Of a DNA stretch of 64,000 nt, positions 1 through 8,133 are shown piece after piece. The notes beneath the pieces were generated by a model. The model did not search any database and was not told the DNA's origin. It was given only the letters and a program-made list of their open reading frames with translations. The stretch's first letter is position 1. Every line of letters starts with the position of its first letter. Origin of the DNA: CAKSQF01 sp051868045 (lineage in GTDB: Bacteria > Bacillota > Clostridia > Oscillospirales > CAG-272). The translations under genes were made by a program, and so were the position numbers. Location of the stretch: NCBI GenBank assembly GCA_051868045.1, contig JBJDZN010000061.1:6187-70186 (forward strand), given 5' to 3'.

Positions 1-1
1 G

Positions 2-67
2 GCTCTGTCGCTGATCAGTTGTCAGCGAACCTACGCCCTGCTTGCCGAAATGCTCAAAAGAGCGTGA
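2..67 (+). CDS. C-terminal end of an unidentified protein (partial)
   Basis: An open frame enters from the window edge and ends at a TGA at 65-67. It gives 21 residues ending in LLAEMLKRA. A strong intrinsic terminator follows 13 bases later, which supports this being the true 3' end of a gene on the plus strand. Too little is present to name the family. The frame is inferred only from its position before the terminator and its plausible amphipathic composition. Confidence 0.45.
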   Translation, partial: ALSLISCQRTYALLAEMLKRA

Positions 68-80
68 ATTTGATATGGGT

Positions 81-120
81 AAAAATACCCAAGAAACGGC
101 ATTGTTTCTTGGGTATTTTT
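81..120 (+). terminator. Rho-independent terminator
   Basis: A perfect 17-base inverted repeat (81-97 with 104-120) around a 6-base loop ends in a run of Ts. It closes the gene whose tail lies at the window start. The A-run on the 5' arm means it could also work on the other strand. Confidence 0.9.
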
Positions 121-161
121 GACGAATTTGCCTTTCGGTTTCAAAAGCACGAGGTATCTGC

Positions 162-190
162 TTGACAAAATTCGAAAGATGTGATAGAAT
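162..190 (+). promoter_or_regulatory. Sigma-A type promoter of the lipoprotein gene
   Basis: TTGACA at 162-167 and TAGAAT at 185-190 are separated by 17 bases. The predicted transcript start near 197 lies about 50 bases before the gene. Confidence 0.85.
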
Positions 191-245
191 ACAGGTGTCA
201 AGAAAGCTATGACAGTCAGATGAATTTGAAAGGAGTATGAGAATC

Positions 246-1070
246 GTGAAAAAAACAATACTTGCCCTTGTGTTGATACTGTCACTGCTGCCGATGACCT
301 TCGGTTGTGATCAGTCGTCTGACACACAGGAAAACCATGCTTCATCCCAGACCACCGATACCACGAGTCCCGACGGTCCGGAGAATCCGACGGAGTCCAT
401 CCCCCTGACTTTTGAGGAAATCATGGCACTTCCGACGGTTCAGTCGTTCGATATCGATCGTCCGTTTATAAGGGATTTTGATGATTATCTTCAGCGTATG
501 AATCAACGCGGAGTCCCCTATTCCTTTGTGAGTGGCGAGGCTGTGGAATCCCATCGGTATCTTGCATGGAATGGGGATATGATCTATGGATTTACACTGA
601 CCACCGTTCGGATTACCGCTGTGGATTCCGACTACAACGATCTTGAACTTGCTGTCGGCGATACGATTACCGTTAAAGAGGGCATTTATGTCTTTTTTGC
701 CGATGTGGATGAGGGTATAGCGTATGTGACTGAAAAAATCTGTTCGGCTAACCGGGCAGACAGCTTGGAGGCTGTGGAAAACGGTGCCTGCGAACTTGTT
801 CCCGTTGTCGGCAAAAATTATAAAAAGTATTGCGATTATAATATTGGCTGGCACATTCCCATGGAGGCGGGGAGACCGTATACATTCTGCGCAGTCAGGA
901 ACACCGATGAAACGGGAGGATTTACCGATATTTATGTTGCGCTTCATGTTTACGGCGTAGGGATGACCGATCCTGAAGGCTTCCTTTCCAAAATCGGAAT
1001 CAGCGTCGCTTCCGACGATTTGATGATTGCCGAAGGAATCAACAGCAGATTTTGCTCCGATGAGGAATAA
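246..1070 (+). CDS. Putative lipoprotein of unknown function
   Basis: The protein begins with Lys-Lys, a hydrophobic stretch and a Cys preceded by TFG, a loose lipobox, so it is probably an exported lipoprotein. A Ser/Thr/Pro-rich spacer with SPDGPENPTES follows, then about 220 residues of globular sequence with no motif I recognise. The GTG at 246 is preferred because AGGAG at 231-235 lies 10 bases upstream. An in-frame ATG at 237 would leave only one base of spacing. The gene has its own promoter and a terminator hairpin behind it, so it is monocistronic. No function is proposed. Confidence 0.75.
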   Translation: MKKTILALVLILSLLPMTFGCDQSSDTQENHASSQTTDTTSPDGPENPTESIPLTFEEIMALPTVQSFDIDRPFIRDFDDYLQRMNQRGVPYSFVSGEAVESHRYLAWNGDMIYGFTLTTVRITAVDSDYNDLELAVGDTITVKEGIYVFFADVDEGIAYVTEKICSANRADSLEAVENGACELVPVVGKNYKKYCDYNIGWHIPMEAGRPYTFCAVRNTDETGGFTDIYVALHVYGVGMTDPEGFLSKIGISVASDDLMIAEGINSRFCSDEE

Positions 1071-1083
1071 AGCGATCCGCTCC

Positions 1084-1115
1084 CCGCAGGCGGCACAATT
1101 TTGTGCCGCCTGCGG
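1084..1115 (+). terminator. Terminator hairpin after the lipoprotein gene
   Basis: A perfect GC-rich inverted repeat (14-base arms, AATT-centred loop) starts 14 bases after the stop. The T-run behind it is weak (CATATTTGT), so efficiency is uncertain. Confidence 0.7.
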
Positions 1116-1184
1116 CATATTTGTCCCCCGAGCGTCATATGGATGTATCAAACGAATGCGCAAAACGGAAGGGTTTGATCTGAA

Positions 1185-2663
1185 GTGACGAACACGAGTA
1201 TCTATCAGGATATTGCCAAACGGACGGGCGGGGACATTTACATCGGGGTCGTAGGTCCGGTCCGAACGGGAAAATCCACTTTTTTGAAGAAGTTCATGGA
1301 AAATCTGGTTCTCCCCAACATGGAGGCGGGCTACGACAGAGAACGGGCAAAGGATGAAATGCCCCAGTCGGCGGCGGGCAAGACCGTCATGACCACCGAA
1401 CCCAAATTCATCCCCGACGAGGCGGTTCCCATCCTCATTGACGGGGTGGCGAAGCTGTCGGTCAAGATGGTGGACTGCGTGGGCTATCTGGTGGACGGCG
1501 CACTGGGGGCAAGCGAGAACGGAGAGCCCCGGATGGTCATGACCCCCTGGTCGGGGGATCCCATGCCCTTTGAGGAGGCGGCGGAAACCGGTACCCGGAA
1601 GGTCATCACCGATCACGCCACCATTGGGATTCTGGTGACCACCGACGGCAGTATCACCGAAATCGACCGCACCGCCTATGAGGATGCCGAGCGGCGGGTG
1701 GCGGCAGAAATGTCGGCACTGGGAAAGCCCTTTGCCGTGGTGCTGAACTCCGCTCATCCCGAATACCCCGAAACTCAGGCACTGGCAATGGAGCTGGAGA
1801 GCCGCTACCGTGCGCCGGTTGCCCTGGTCAACTGTTTGGAGCTGAACGGCGAGGACATCCGCCACATTCTGGAACTGGTTCTGCTGGAATTTCCCATCTG
1901 TTCGGTGGAGGTAAAGCTCCCCGAGTGGACCGATGCCCTGCCTGACGACTACCCTCTGATGGTGTCTCTGCAGGAAAACCTTCTTTCCGCCATCGGGTCT
2001 ATCAAAAAGGTAGGCGAGGTCGCCGAAAGTCTGAAAAACTTCAAGGATGAGTCGGCAGAGGGAGCCGTTGCCGAAGGAATTGATCTGGGTAGCGGAAACG
2101 CCGTGGTGGAAATCCGTTTCTGCCCGGAGGTTTACTATCAGGTTCTGTCCGATCTGTCGGGGCTGACCGTTTCCGGTCAGTCGGAACTGATCTCCACTCT
2201 GTGCAAGCTGTCCGAAATCAAGAGCAAGTACGACCGTGTGGCAACCGCACTGTCCGAGGTGGAGGAAAAGGGCTACGGCGTCGTTATCCCCGAGAAGTCC
2301 GATCTGATTCTGGAGGAGCCGAAGATTGTCAAGCATTCGGGCGGATACGGGGTACTTCTGAAGGCATCTGCACCCTCTATCCATATGATCCGGGCGACCA
2401 TTCAGACCGAAATTTCTCCCGTGGTGGGAACCGAGGCGCAGAGCGAGGATTTGGTCAACTACCTGTTGGAGGAGTTCCAGGGTGAGGATAGCGAGAAAAT
2501 CTGGTCTACCAATCTCTTCGGAAGGACACTTTATGAACTGGTCAACGACGGACTGGCGGCAAAGCTGGCGAATCTGCCCGATGATGCCCGTATGAAGATG
2601 GCGGAAACCCTGTCCAGAATCATCAACGAAGGCTCCGGCGGACTGATCTGCATCATCCTGTAA
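1185..2663 (+). CDS. spoIVA: Stage IV sporulation protein A
   Basis: SpoIVA is the ATPase that polymerises on the forespore surface as the basal layer of the spore coat. The 492-residue length matches the family. The N-terminus carries the typical opening IYQDIAKRTGGDIYIGVVGP and a Walker A loop GPVRTGKST near residues 24-32. The C-terminus ends in hydrophobic GGLICIIL, as the membrane-targeting tail does in the family. The start is GTG 1185, with GAAGGG about 11 bases upstream. The gene is followed by a ylmC/ymxH-type gene. A mother-cell sigma-E promoter is expected but only a -35-like GTCATAT is visible at 1134-1140. Confidence 0.97.
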   Translation: MTNTSIYQDIAKRTGGDIYIGVVGPVRTGKSTFLKKFMENLVLPNMEAGYDRERAKDEMPQSAAGKTVMTTEPKFIPDEAVPILIDGVAKLSVKMVDCVGYLVDGALGASENGEPRMVMTPWSGDPMPFEEAAETGTRKVITDHATIGILVTTDGSITEIDRTAYEDAERRVAAEMSALGKPFAVVLNSAHPEYPETQALAMELESRYRAPVALVNCLELNGEDIRHILELVLLEFPICSVEVKLPEWTDALPDDYPLMVSLQENLLSAIGSIKKVGEVAESLKNFKDESAEGAVAEGIDLGSGNAVVEIRFCPEVYYQVLSDLSGLTVSGQSELISTLCKLSEIKSKYDRVATALSEVEEKGYGVVIPEKSDLILEEPKIVKHSGGYGVLLKASAPSIHMIRATIQTEISPVVGTEAQSEDLVNYLLEEFQGEDSEKIWSTNLFGRTLYELVNDGLAAKLANLPDDARMKMAETLSRIINEGSGGLICIIL

Positions 2664-2678
2664 GGGGGAAAGATTTTC

Positions 2679-3023
2679 ATGGGAAATCCGTGTACCTTTT
2701 CCTCATTGCGGGATAAGGAGATCGTGAACACCGCCGACGGCAGTCGGCTGGGCTTCGCTTGCGATCTGGAAATCGACCCGATATGCGGGAAAATCTGCGC
2801 TCTGCTGGTTCCCGGGAGGACGAAACTGTTCAAGCCGGGAAAATGCCGGGAAATCACCATCCCGTGGAACTGCATTGTCAGAATCGGGGACGATCTGATT
2901 CTCGTCTGCCTGCATCCGGATCAAAGGGATCGGGACAGGGATCGGGATCGGGACAGAGATAAGGATCGGGATAGGGACAGAGATAAGGATCGGGATAGGG
3001 ACAGAGATAAGGACAGAAATTAG
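2679..3023 (+). CDS. YlmC/YmxH-family PRC-barrel sporulation protein with Arg-Asp repeat tail
   Basis: Residues 1-84 match the YlmC/YmxH family, small PRC-barrel proteins linked to sporulation: SSLRDKEIVN, GSRLGFACDLEID, G.I.ALLVPG and IPWNCIVRIGDDLILV. The family normally stops near residue 80-90. Here a tail of about 30 residues follows, made only of RD and KD dipeptides, encoded by a near-perfect 24-base tandem repeat. An AAGGGGGA ribosome site precedes ATG 2679. The gene lies 15 bases behind spoIVA, so co-transcription is likely. The tail is charged, probably unstructured, and looks like recent repeat expansion. Confidence 0.9.
   Translation: MGNPCTFSSLRDKEIVNTADGSRLGFACDLEIDPICGKICALLVPGRTKLFKPGKCREITIPWNCIVRIGDDLILVCLHPDQRDRDRDRDRDRDKDRDRDRDKDRDRDRDKDRN
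2951..3012 (+). repeat. 24-base tandem repeat encoding the RD/KD tail
   Basis: Two identical 24-base units (2951-2974 and 2975-2998) and a 14-base partial third copy are preceded by degenerate 6-base GGGATC-type units from about 2925. The unit is a multiple of three, so expansion keeps the frame of the overlapping gene. Confidence 0.9.
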
Positions 3024-3092
3024 GCAGCAAACGGGCAGCTTTACTGAAATGTTAAAGAATTGAAAATAATTGGCAAATATTTTGTTATGCCC

Positions 3093-3121
3093 TTGCAAAA
3101 TCGGCAAAAATAGGCTATAAT
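3093..3121 (+). promoter_or_regulatory. Sigma-A type promoter of the CEGC/DxDGDG gene
   Basis: TTGCAA at 3093-3098 and TATAAT at 3116-3121 are spaced by 17 bases and end 37 bases before the start codon. Confidence 0.8.
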
Positions 3122-3158
3122 GAAACTATAACAATATTTTTGAAAGGAAGTTAAGACG

Positions 3159-3518
3159 ATGAAAAAGGTTCTGATTTTTGTCGCAATCGCTGCAGCAGTA
3201 GGCGCAGTTGTCACATTCGTTCTGTTGAAGGCGAAGAAGGCAAAGGAGAAGCTTGCGCAGCAGACGGAAACCTCTGATGAGGACGATCTGAAGGATCCCT
3301 GCGAGGGATGCGAGAGCGAATCCTGCGAGGGCTGTGAGGCAATTGATACCGACGGCGACGGCGAGGACGATACCGTTCTGATGGATACCGACGGCGACGG
3401 TCAGGTTGACACCGTGCTGATGGACACCACCGGCGACGGCGAGGTTGACACCGTGCTGGTAGATACTACCGGAGACGGTAAGCTGGACACTGCAGTTACG
3501 ATTGACAGCGACAAGTAA
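3159..3518 (+). CDS. Small membrane-anchored protein with CEGC motifs and four DxDGDG repeats
   Basis: The 119-residue protein has one N-terminal membrane segment (about residues 4-23) and a basic stretch, so it probably faces outward, or inward with a short stem. Next come C48-x2-C51-x4-C56-x2-C59 within CEGC...CEGC, a possible metal site. Four 13-residue repeats follow (63-114), with D-x-D/T-G-D-G-x-x-D loops like those of dockerin or thrombospondin type-3 calcium sites, each ending DTVL or similar. It has its own promoter, an AAGGAAG ribosome site and a terminator. I do not recognise the family. Metal binding is inferred from motifs only. Confidence 0.85.
   Translation: MKKVLIFVAIAAAVGAVVTFVLLKAKKAKEKLAQQTETSDEDDLKDPCEGCESESCEGCEAIDTDGDGEDDTVLMDTDGDGQVDTVLMDTTGDGEVDTVLVDTTGDGKLDTAVTIDSDK
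3345..3500 (+). repeat. Four 39-base in-frame repeats encoding DxDGDG units
   Basis: Four consecutive 39-base units each encode 13 residues of the form D-T-D/T-G-D-G-x-x-D-T-V/A-x-x. The middle two are nearly identical in DNA, pointing to duplication inside the gene. Confidence 0.85.
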
Positions 3519-3524
3519 GCTGCC

Positions 3525-3569
3525 CCCCAAAAAAGTGCTGTTGCAAAATGCGACAGCACTTTTTTGGGG
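3525..3569 (+). terminator. Rho-independent terminator
   Basis: A perfect 17-base inverted repeat (3525-3541 with 3553-3569) has a T6 run in its 3' arm, just after the stop codon. Confidence 0.85.
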
Positions 3570-3691
3570 TGAGATTTTATAAAGCCGACCCTTCCGGCGG
3601 TTGCGCAACCTTTCTGCCTTGCAAAACCGCCGGGATTCAAAATGATGTTCCTTACAATTGTAAACATTTTGTAAATAAACACTGTTTTGCC

Positions 3692-3720
3692 TTGCCAAAT
3701 GCTTCAAGTTGAGATATAAT
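3692..3720 (+). promoter_or_regulatory. Promoter of rpsB-tsf
   Basis: TTGCCA at 3692-3697 and TATAAT at 3715-3720 are spaced by 17 bases. The transcript would have a leader of about 110 bases before rpsB. Confidence 0.85.
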
Positions 3721-3835
3721 AACCAAGTGCCACGGCTGAAACCGGGCAATATTAAAATTCACACATACGGCTCTTCGGTTCGGGTAAGCCCGGGGATGGC
3801 GGTATGGTGGAAAAAACCGAAGGAGGACATGAAAA

Positions 3836-4594
3836 ATGTCAGTTGTTACCATTAAACAGTTACTCGAAGCCGGCGTCCATTTCGGACACCACACCAGAAG
3901 ATGGAACCCCAAGATGGCTCCCTATATCTTCACCGAAAGAAACGGAATCTACATCATCGACCTTCAGAAGACCGTTAAGAAGTTCGACGAAGCGTATCTC
4001 TTCACCAGAGAGCTTTCCGAGCAGAACGGAACCCTTCTTTTCGTCGGCACCAAGAAGCAGGCAGCCGAGGCGATCAAGGAAGAGGCTGAGCGTTGCGGCA
4101 TGTACTATGTCAACGAAAGATGGCCCGGCGGTATGCTGACCAACTTCAAGACCATCAAGAAGTCCATCGCCCGTCTGATCAAGCTCCAGCAGATGAAGGA
4201 AGACGGAACCTTTGATCTTCTTCCCAAGAAGGAAGTTGCCGCTCTGGTTAAGGAGATGGAGACCCTTGAGAAGAACTACGGCGGTATCAAGACCATGGAG
4301 AAGCTCCCTGACGCTGTCTTCATCGTTGACCCCCACAAGGAGACCAATGCCGTTCTCGAGGCAAAGAAGCTGGGCATTCCGGTTATCGCAATCGTAGATA
4401 CCAACTGCGATCCCGATGACGCAGACTACATCATCCCCGGTAACGATGATGCGATCCGTGCGATCAAGCTGATCTCCTCTGTTCTTGCCGATGCCATTAT
4501 CGAGGGCAAGCAGGGTGTTGATGCCGAGGCTGAGGCTGCTGCCGCTGAGGGCGAAGCAGTTGAGGCTGCTGCCGAAGAGAGTGCCGCAGAATAA
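3836..4594 (+). CDS. rpsB: 30S ribosomal protein S2
   Basis: S2 binds late at the head/body junction of the 30S subunit. The sequence is diagnostic: VTIKQLLEAGVHFGHHTRRWNPKMAPYIF at the start, FVGTKKQA, RWPGGMLTNFKTI, and DTNCDPD followed by IPGNDDAIRAIKL. The 252-residue length includes an Ala/Glu-rich C-terminal tail typical of clostridial S2. AGGAGG lies 9 bases upstream of ATG 3836. It forms the classical rpsB-tsf pair with the next gene, 38 bases downstream. Confidence 0.99.
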   Translation: MSVVTIKQLLEAGVHFGHHTRRWNPKMAPYIFTERNGIYIIDLQKTVKKFDEAYLFTRELSEQNGTLLFVGTKKQAAEAIKEEAERCGMYYVNERWPGGMLTNFKTIKKSIARLIKLQQMKEDGTFDLLPKKEVAALVKEMETLEKNYGGIKTMEKLPDAVFIVDPHKETNAVLEAKKLGIPVIAIVDTNCDPDDADYIIPGNDDAIRAIKLISSVLADAIIEGKQGVDAEAEAAAAEGEAVEAAAEESAAE

Positions 4595-4632
4595 GCACAT
4601 CTGAATGCAAAATCTAGGAGGATATGGATAAA

Positions 4633-5559
4633 ATGGCTACTATTACCGCATCTATGGTTTCCGAACTTCGTAAGAAGACCGGACTTGGCATGATGGATTG
4701 TAAGAAGGCTCTGGTTGAGGCTGAGGGCGATATGGATCAGGCAGTGAAGATTCTTCGTGAGAAGGGTCTTGCTACCGCTGCAAAGAAGGAAGGCAGAATT
4801 GCCGCAGAGGGACTGGTTGACATTGCCAGCGAAAACGGCATCACCGCTATCATCGAGGTCAACACCGAGACCGACTTCGTTGCCAAGAACGCATCCTTCC
4901 GTGAGTTTGTAAAGGGACTGCTGGCAACCCTCGTTGCAACCAAGCCCGCTACCATGGAAGAATTCCTGAACACCCCCTACAACGGAACCGCAGATACCGT
5001 TTCCACTGCTCTGGTGGGACAGATCGCCGTTATCGGAGAGAAGATTTCCATCCGCCGCTTCAACATCGTTGAGGGTACGGTTTCCACCTATATTCACGGA
5101 AACGGCACCACCGGCGTTATCGTAAAGTTTGACACCGACGCAACTCTTGAGAATCCCGCATTCGCAGAGTATGCAAAGAACATCGCTCTGCAGATCGCCG
5201 CAGGCAACCCCCCCAAGTACGTCAACGAGTCTGAGGTTCCTCAGGCAGAAATTGATGAGGAGAAGGCAATCCTGATCCAGCAGGCGAAGAACGATCCCAA
5301 GAATGCCAACAAGCCCGACGCTATCCTTGAAAAGATGGTCGGCGGCAGACTGGGCAAGTTCTACGAGAGAGTCTGCCTTGTTAAGCAGGCGTATGTGAAG
5401 GACGACAAGATGAACGTCGGACAGTACACCGAGTCTGTTGCCAAGGAACTTGGCGTTTCCATCAAGATCAATTCCTTCGTTATCTTTGAGAAGGGCGAGG
5501 GACTTCAGAAGAGAGAAGAGAACTTCGCAGAAGAGATCGCAAAGATGGTTCAGGGTTAA
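4633..5559 (+). CDS. tsf: Translation elongation factor Ts
   Basis: EF-Ts is the nucleotide exchange factor that releases GDP from EF-Tu. The N-terminal MATITASMVSELRKKTGLGM is family-typical, followed by MDCKKALVEAEGDMDQA and the NTETDFVAKN core motif. The start is set at ATG 4633 because homologues begin at MA-ITA. An in-frame ATG at 4624 would leave AGGAGG only 2 bases away and add three residues, and cannot be fully excluded. It is co-transcribed with rpsB and closed by a strong terminator. Confidence 0.98.
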   Translation: MATITASMVSELRKKTGLGMMDCKKALVEAEGDMDQAVKILREKGLATAAKKEGRIAAEGLVDIASENGITAIIEVNTETDFVAKNASFREFVKGLLATLVATKPATMEEFLNTPYNGTADTVSTALVGQIAVIGEKISIRRFNIVEGTVSTYIHGNGTTGVIVKFDTDATLENPAFAEYAKNIALQIAAGNPPKYVNESEVPQAEIDEEKAILIQQAKNDPKNANKPDAILEKMVGGRLGKFYERVCLVKQAYVKDDKMNVGQYTESVAKELGVSIKINSFVIFEKGEGLQKREENFAEEIAKMVQG

Positions 5560-5572
5560 TAAAATCCATTCT

Positions 5573-5609
5573 CACCTCAAAAGCAGGGATGCTTTTGAGG
5601 TGATTTTTT
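5573..5609 (+). terminator. Rho-independent terminator after rpsB-tsf
   Basis: CACCTCAAAAGCA pairs perfectly with TGCTTTTGAGGTG around GGGA, followed by ATTTTTT. Confidence 0.95.
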
Positions 5610-5720
5610 GTTCGGAGCTTTGCGCAAGGTCATGCTACCGGAACGGAGTCTGACGGGACCGTCATCATAAGACCGCCGTCTTGGCATCTGAATCGGGTAT
5701 TTGCACGTATTTGAAAAGAT

Positions 5721-5775
5721 TTAACACGGATTTTACTTAAATTCACTTCACAAAACGGTTGATCTGTGCTATAAT
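5721..5775 (+). promoter_or_regulatory. phoP-phoR promoter with Pho-box-like repeats
   Basis: TTCACA at 5747-5752 and TATAAT at 5770-5775 are spaced by 17 bases. Just upstream, and overlapping the -35, are TTAACA (5721), TTTACT (5732) and TTCACT (5742), spaced by 11 and 10 bases. This is the form of B. subtilis PhoP sites (direct TT[A/C/T]ACA repeats about one helix turn apart). It suggests autoregulation of phoP-phoR. Confidence 0.65.
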
Positions 5776-5855
5776 AAAAAAGAAAAATGGATGTAAAACC
5801 TTGACGGTACCCACCGGCAAGACAAAAAGGACCTGACTTGGAAGGGAATGATGTT

Positions 5856-6527
5856 GTGATTTATCTGGTTGAGGATGATAAAAATATTCGGGAATTGGTG
5901 GTATATACCCTGACCGGCTGCTCCCTGGAAACCCGTGGATTCGGACTTCCTTCGGAATTCTGGGCAGAAATGGAGAAAAGCCTCCCTGAGCTGATTCTTC
6001 TGGATATTATGCTTCCGGAGGAGGATGGTCTTTCCATTCTGAAAAAGCTCCGTGCTGACCCCGAAACGAGGGGGATCCCCGTTCTCATGCTGTCTGCCAA
6101 GGGCAGTGAGTACGATCGGGTCATCGGACTGGACTCAGGAGCCGACGACTATCTGCCCAAACCCTTCGGCATGATGGAGCTGATCGCCCGTGTCAAGGCA
6201 CTGCTTCGGCGGGTTGACAAATCCCCTGCCCGGGAGGAATACCACATCGGATGCCTGACGGTCTGCCCCGAACAGCATACCGCTTTGGTAGACGGAACCG
6301 AGGTTCAGCTGACCTATAAGGAATTCGAACTTTTGATCAAGCTGCTGCGCAACAGAGGAGTGGTTCTGACCCGTGATCAGCTCCTGAATGACATCTGGGG
6401 TTACGCCTTCGACGGCGAAAACCGGACGGTAGACGTACATATCCGGACCTTGAGGCAAAAACTGGGGGCGGCAGGAGAGTATATTGAGACCGTCCGCGGA
6501 GTCGGATATAAGATTTCCAAGACATAA
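5856..6527 (+). CDS. phoP: PhoB/PhoP-type response regulator of phosphate starvation
   Basis: An OmpR-family response regulator. The receiver domain shows the acidic pair VEDD, phospho-acceptor Asp in LLDIMLPEEDG, the switch Ser in MLSAKG and Lys in YLPKPFG. The C-terminal winged helix contains LTYKEFELLIKLLRNRGVV and the RTVDVHIRTLRQKL recognition region. Start GTG 5856 gives the family-typical MIYLVEDD and has GGAAGGG 9 bases upstream. A TTG at 5838 would add six residues. The paired histidine kinase, Na/Pi cotransporter and pst genes downstream indicate phosphate control. Confidence 0.93.
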   Translation: MIYLVEDDKNIRELVVYTLTGCSLETRGFGLPSEFWAEMEKSLPELILLDIMLPEEDGLSILKKLRADPETRGIPVLMLSAKGSEYDRVIGLDSGADDYLPKPFGMMELIARVKALLRRVDKSPAREEYHIGCLTVCPEQHTALVDGTEVQLTYKEFELLIKLLRNRGVVLTRDQLLNDIWGYAFDGENRTVDVHIRTLRQKLGAAGEYIETVRGVGYKISKT

Positions 6528-6561
6528 ATGGGTCTACTATGGAGATAAAGGGGATTCGTCT

Positions 6562-7959
6562 ATGAAATCCAAGCTGTTCAAGAACATCTTTCTGGCGACT
6601 ATGAGCGTTTTTGTCCTCTGCCTGAGTCTGATTCTCGGAGCAGTCTACAATTATTTTTCCAAGAGCAGGATTCAGGAGATCAAAACCGAGGCGGGGTATC
6701 TTGCCTCTGCGGTGGAAAGCTGCGGCGTGGAGTTCATTACCCGATTTGAGGGCGACGATACCACCCGTATCACATTGGTGGCGGAGGACGGAACGGTTCT
6801 CTTTGATAATGTTGCCGATCCTGCCACTATGGCAAATCACAGCGACCGTGAAGAAATCATTGAGGCGATGGAATCGGGCGTGGGCGAGTCCACGAGAACC
6901 TCCGCCACCCTGTCTGAAAAGACCGTCAACTATGCCATACGCCTGTCGGACGGTAACGTTCTCCGGGTGTCCATAACCCATTATACCATTCTGACCCTGC
7001 TTGCCAATATGTTTACCCCCATCCTGCTGATACTGGCGGTGGCAATCCTGCTGTCGCTGTTTCTGGCGTTCCGGCTGGCGGACAGTGTCACCGAACCCAT
7101 CAACCGTATTGATCTGGAGACCCCCGATGAGCGGACCGTTTATGAGGAACTTCGTCCGTTGGTTCGTCGGATTAACAGTCAGAACCGGCAGATTCATGCC
7201 CAGATCGACCAGATCCGTGCCGAGCATAACCGGCAGGACGATATGCGCAGGGAATTCACTGCCAATGTGTCCCACGAGCTGAAGACTCCCCTGACCTCCA
7301 TTTCGGGCTTCGCCGAAATCATCCGGGACGGCATGGTGCGTCCTGAGGATGTCCCCCGGTTCGCCGCCAATATTTACGATGAGGCGGGTCGGCTGATCGT
7401 GCTGGTAGGCGATATTCTCAAGCTCTCCAAGCTGGAGGACCCCGGATCGGTGGTTCCGTTTACTTCTGTGGAGCTGTATTCGGTCTGTGAGCGGGTGACA
7501 GAACGTCTTCGCCCCATTGCCGATAAGCACCATATTGTTCTGATTGTGCGCGGAAAGCCTGCAACGGTTTCGGGCTCTCCTCAGATTCTGGAGGAGATCG
7601 TCTACAACCTGTGTGACAATGCGGTCAAATACAATGTCGAACACGGAACCGTGACGGTCAGTGTCGAGGAAAAGGAAAACGGCGTCAGCCTTTGCGTGGC
7701 AGATACCGGCATCGGAATCCCGAAGGAGGATCAGGATCGGGTCTTCGAGCGGTTCTATCGGGTGGATAAGAGCCATTCCAAGGACGTGGGCGGCACCGGA
7801 CTGGGGCTGTCCATCGTCAAACACGGTGCCATTCTGCACCATGCCAACGTCACCCTGACCAGCGTGGTTGGATCGGGAACGACGGTCACCCTGCTGTTTC
7901 CGAAGGAAAACGCAGGCTCTGAGACGGTGACTTTGCAGAATACCGCCCGGAATGAATGA
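6562..7959 (+). CDS. phoR: PhoR-type sensor histidine kinase
   Basis: The membrane kinase partner of the preceding regulator. It has two membrane segments (about residues 8-30 and near 145-172) flanking an extracytoplasmic sensor region of about 115 residues, then a short linker instead of an obvious full HAMP domain. The HisKA box is NVSHELKTPLTSI with phospho-accepting His. The ATPase motifs are LCDNAVKYN (N box), DTGIGIP (G1) and GTGLGLSIV (G2). ATG 6562 has AAAGGGGA 7 bases upstream. The longer frame from 6484 overlaps phoP and lacks a ribosome site. The gap to phoP is 34 bases, so the two form one operon. Confidence 0.93.
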   Translation: MKSKLFKNIFLATMSVFVLCLSLILGAVYNYFSKSRIQEIKTEAGYLASAVESCGVEFITRFEGDDTTRITLVAEDGTVLFDNVADPATMANHSDREEIIEAMESGVGESTRTSATLSEKTVNYAIRLSDGNVLRVSITHYTILTLLANMFTPILLILAVAILLSLFLAFRLADSVTEPINRIDLETPDERTVYEELRPLVRRINSQNRQIHAQIDQIRAEHNRQDDMRREFTANVSHELKTPLTSISGFAEIIRDGMVRPEDVPRFAANIYDEAGRLIVLVGDILKLSKLEDPGSVVPFTSVELYSVCERVTERLRPIADKHHIVLIVRGKPATVSGSPQILEEIVYNLCDNAVKYNVEHGTVTVSVEEKENGVSLCVADTGIGIPKEDQDRVFERFYRVDKSHSKDVGGTGLGLSIVKHGAILHHANVTLTSVVGSGTTVTLLFPKENAGSETVTLQNTARNE

Positions 7960-8071
7960 CGAAATGATTGCAAAATGTGCCGAAAACAAGGAGCTGAATT
8001 GCAAATTTGAACAAAATAATCCTACGGGATTTGTTAAAACTGCTGAATTTTTTTGGATTTCAGATACCCTC

Positions 8072-8100
8072 TTGAAAAAGTTTATTTTTGATGTTATAAT
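8072..8100 (+). promoter_or_regulatory. Promoter of the 261-residue secreted protein gene
   Basis: TTGAAA at 8072-8077 and TATAAT at 8095-8100 are spaced by 17 bases, 33 bases before ATG 8134. Confidence 0.85.
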
Positions 8101-8133
8101 AATAATACCAAAAAATACAAGGAGGAATGTATC

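Noticed and set aside
1134..1184. A sigma-E promoter for spoIVA
   Set aside because: GTCATAT at 1134-1140 fits a -35, but no CATACAAT-like -10 lies at the right distance.
342..2384. A 680-codon open frame on the minus strand across the lipoprotein gene and spoIVA
   Set aside because: It crosses a terminator hairpin and two clear plus-strand genes, and its product is His/Gly-rich without structure.
2951..3012. A CRISPR-like array
   Set aside because: The 24-base units are contiguous without spacers and lie in frame inside a coding sequence.
3770..3795. A tRNA-like T-arm motif in the rpsB leader
   Set aside because: The GGTTCGGG stretch lacks an acceptor stem, anticodon arm and other tRNA features.
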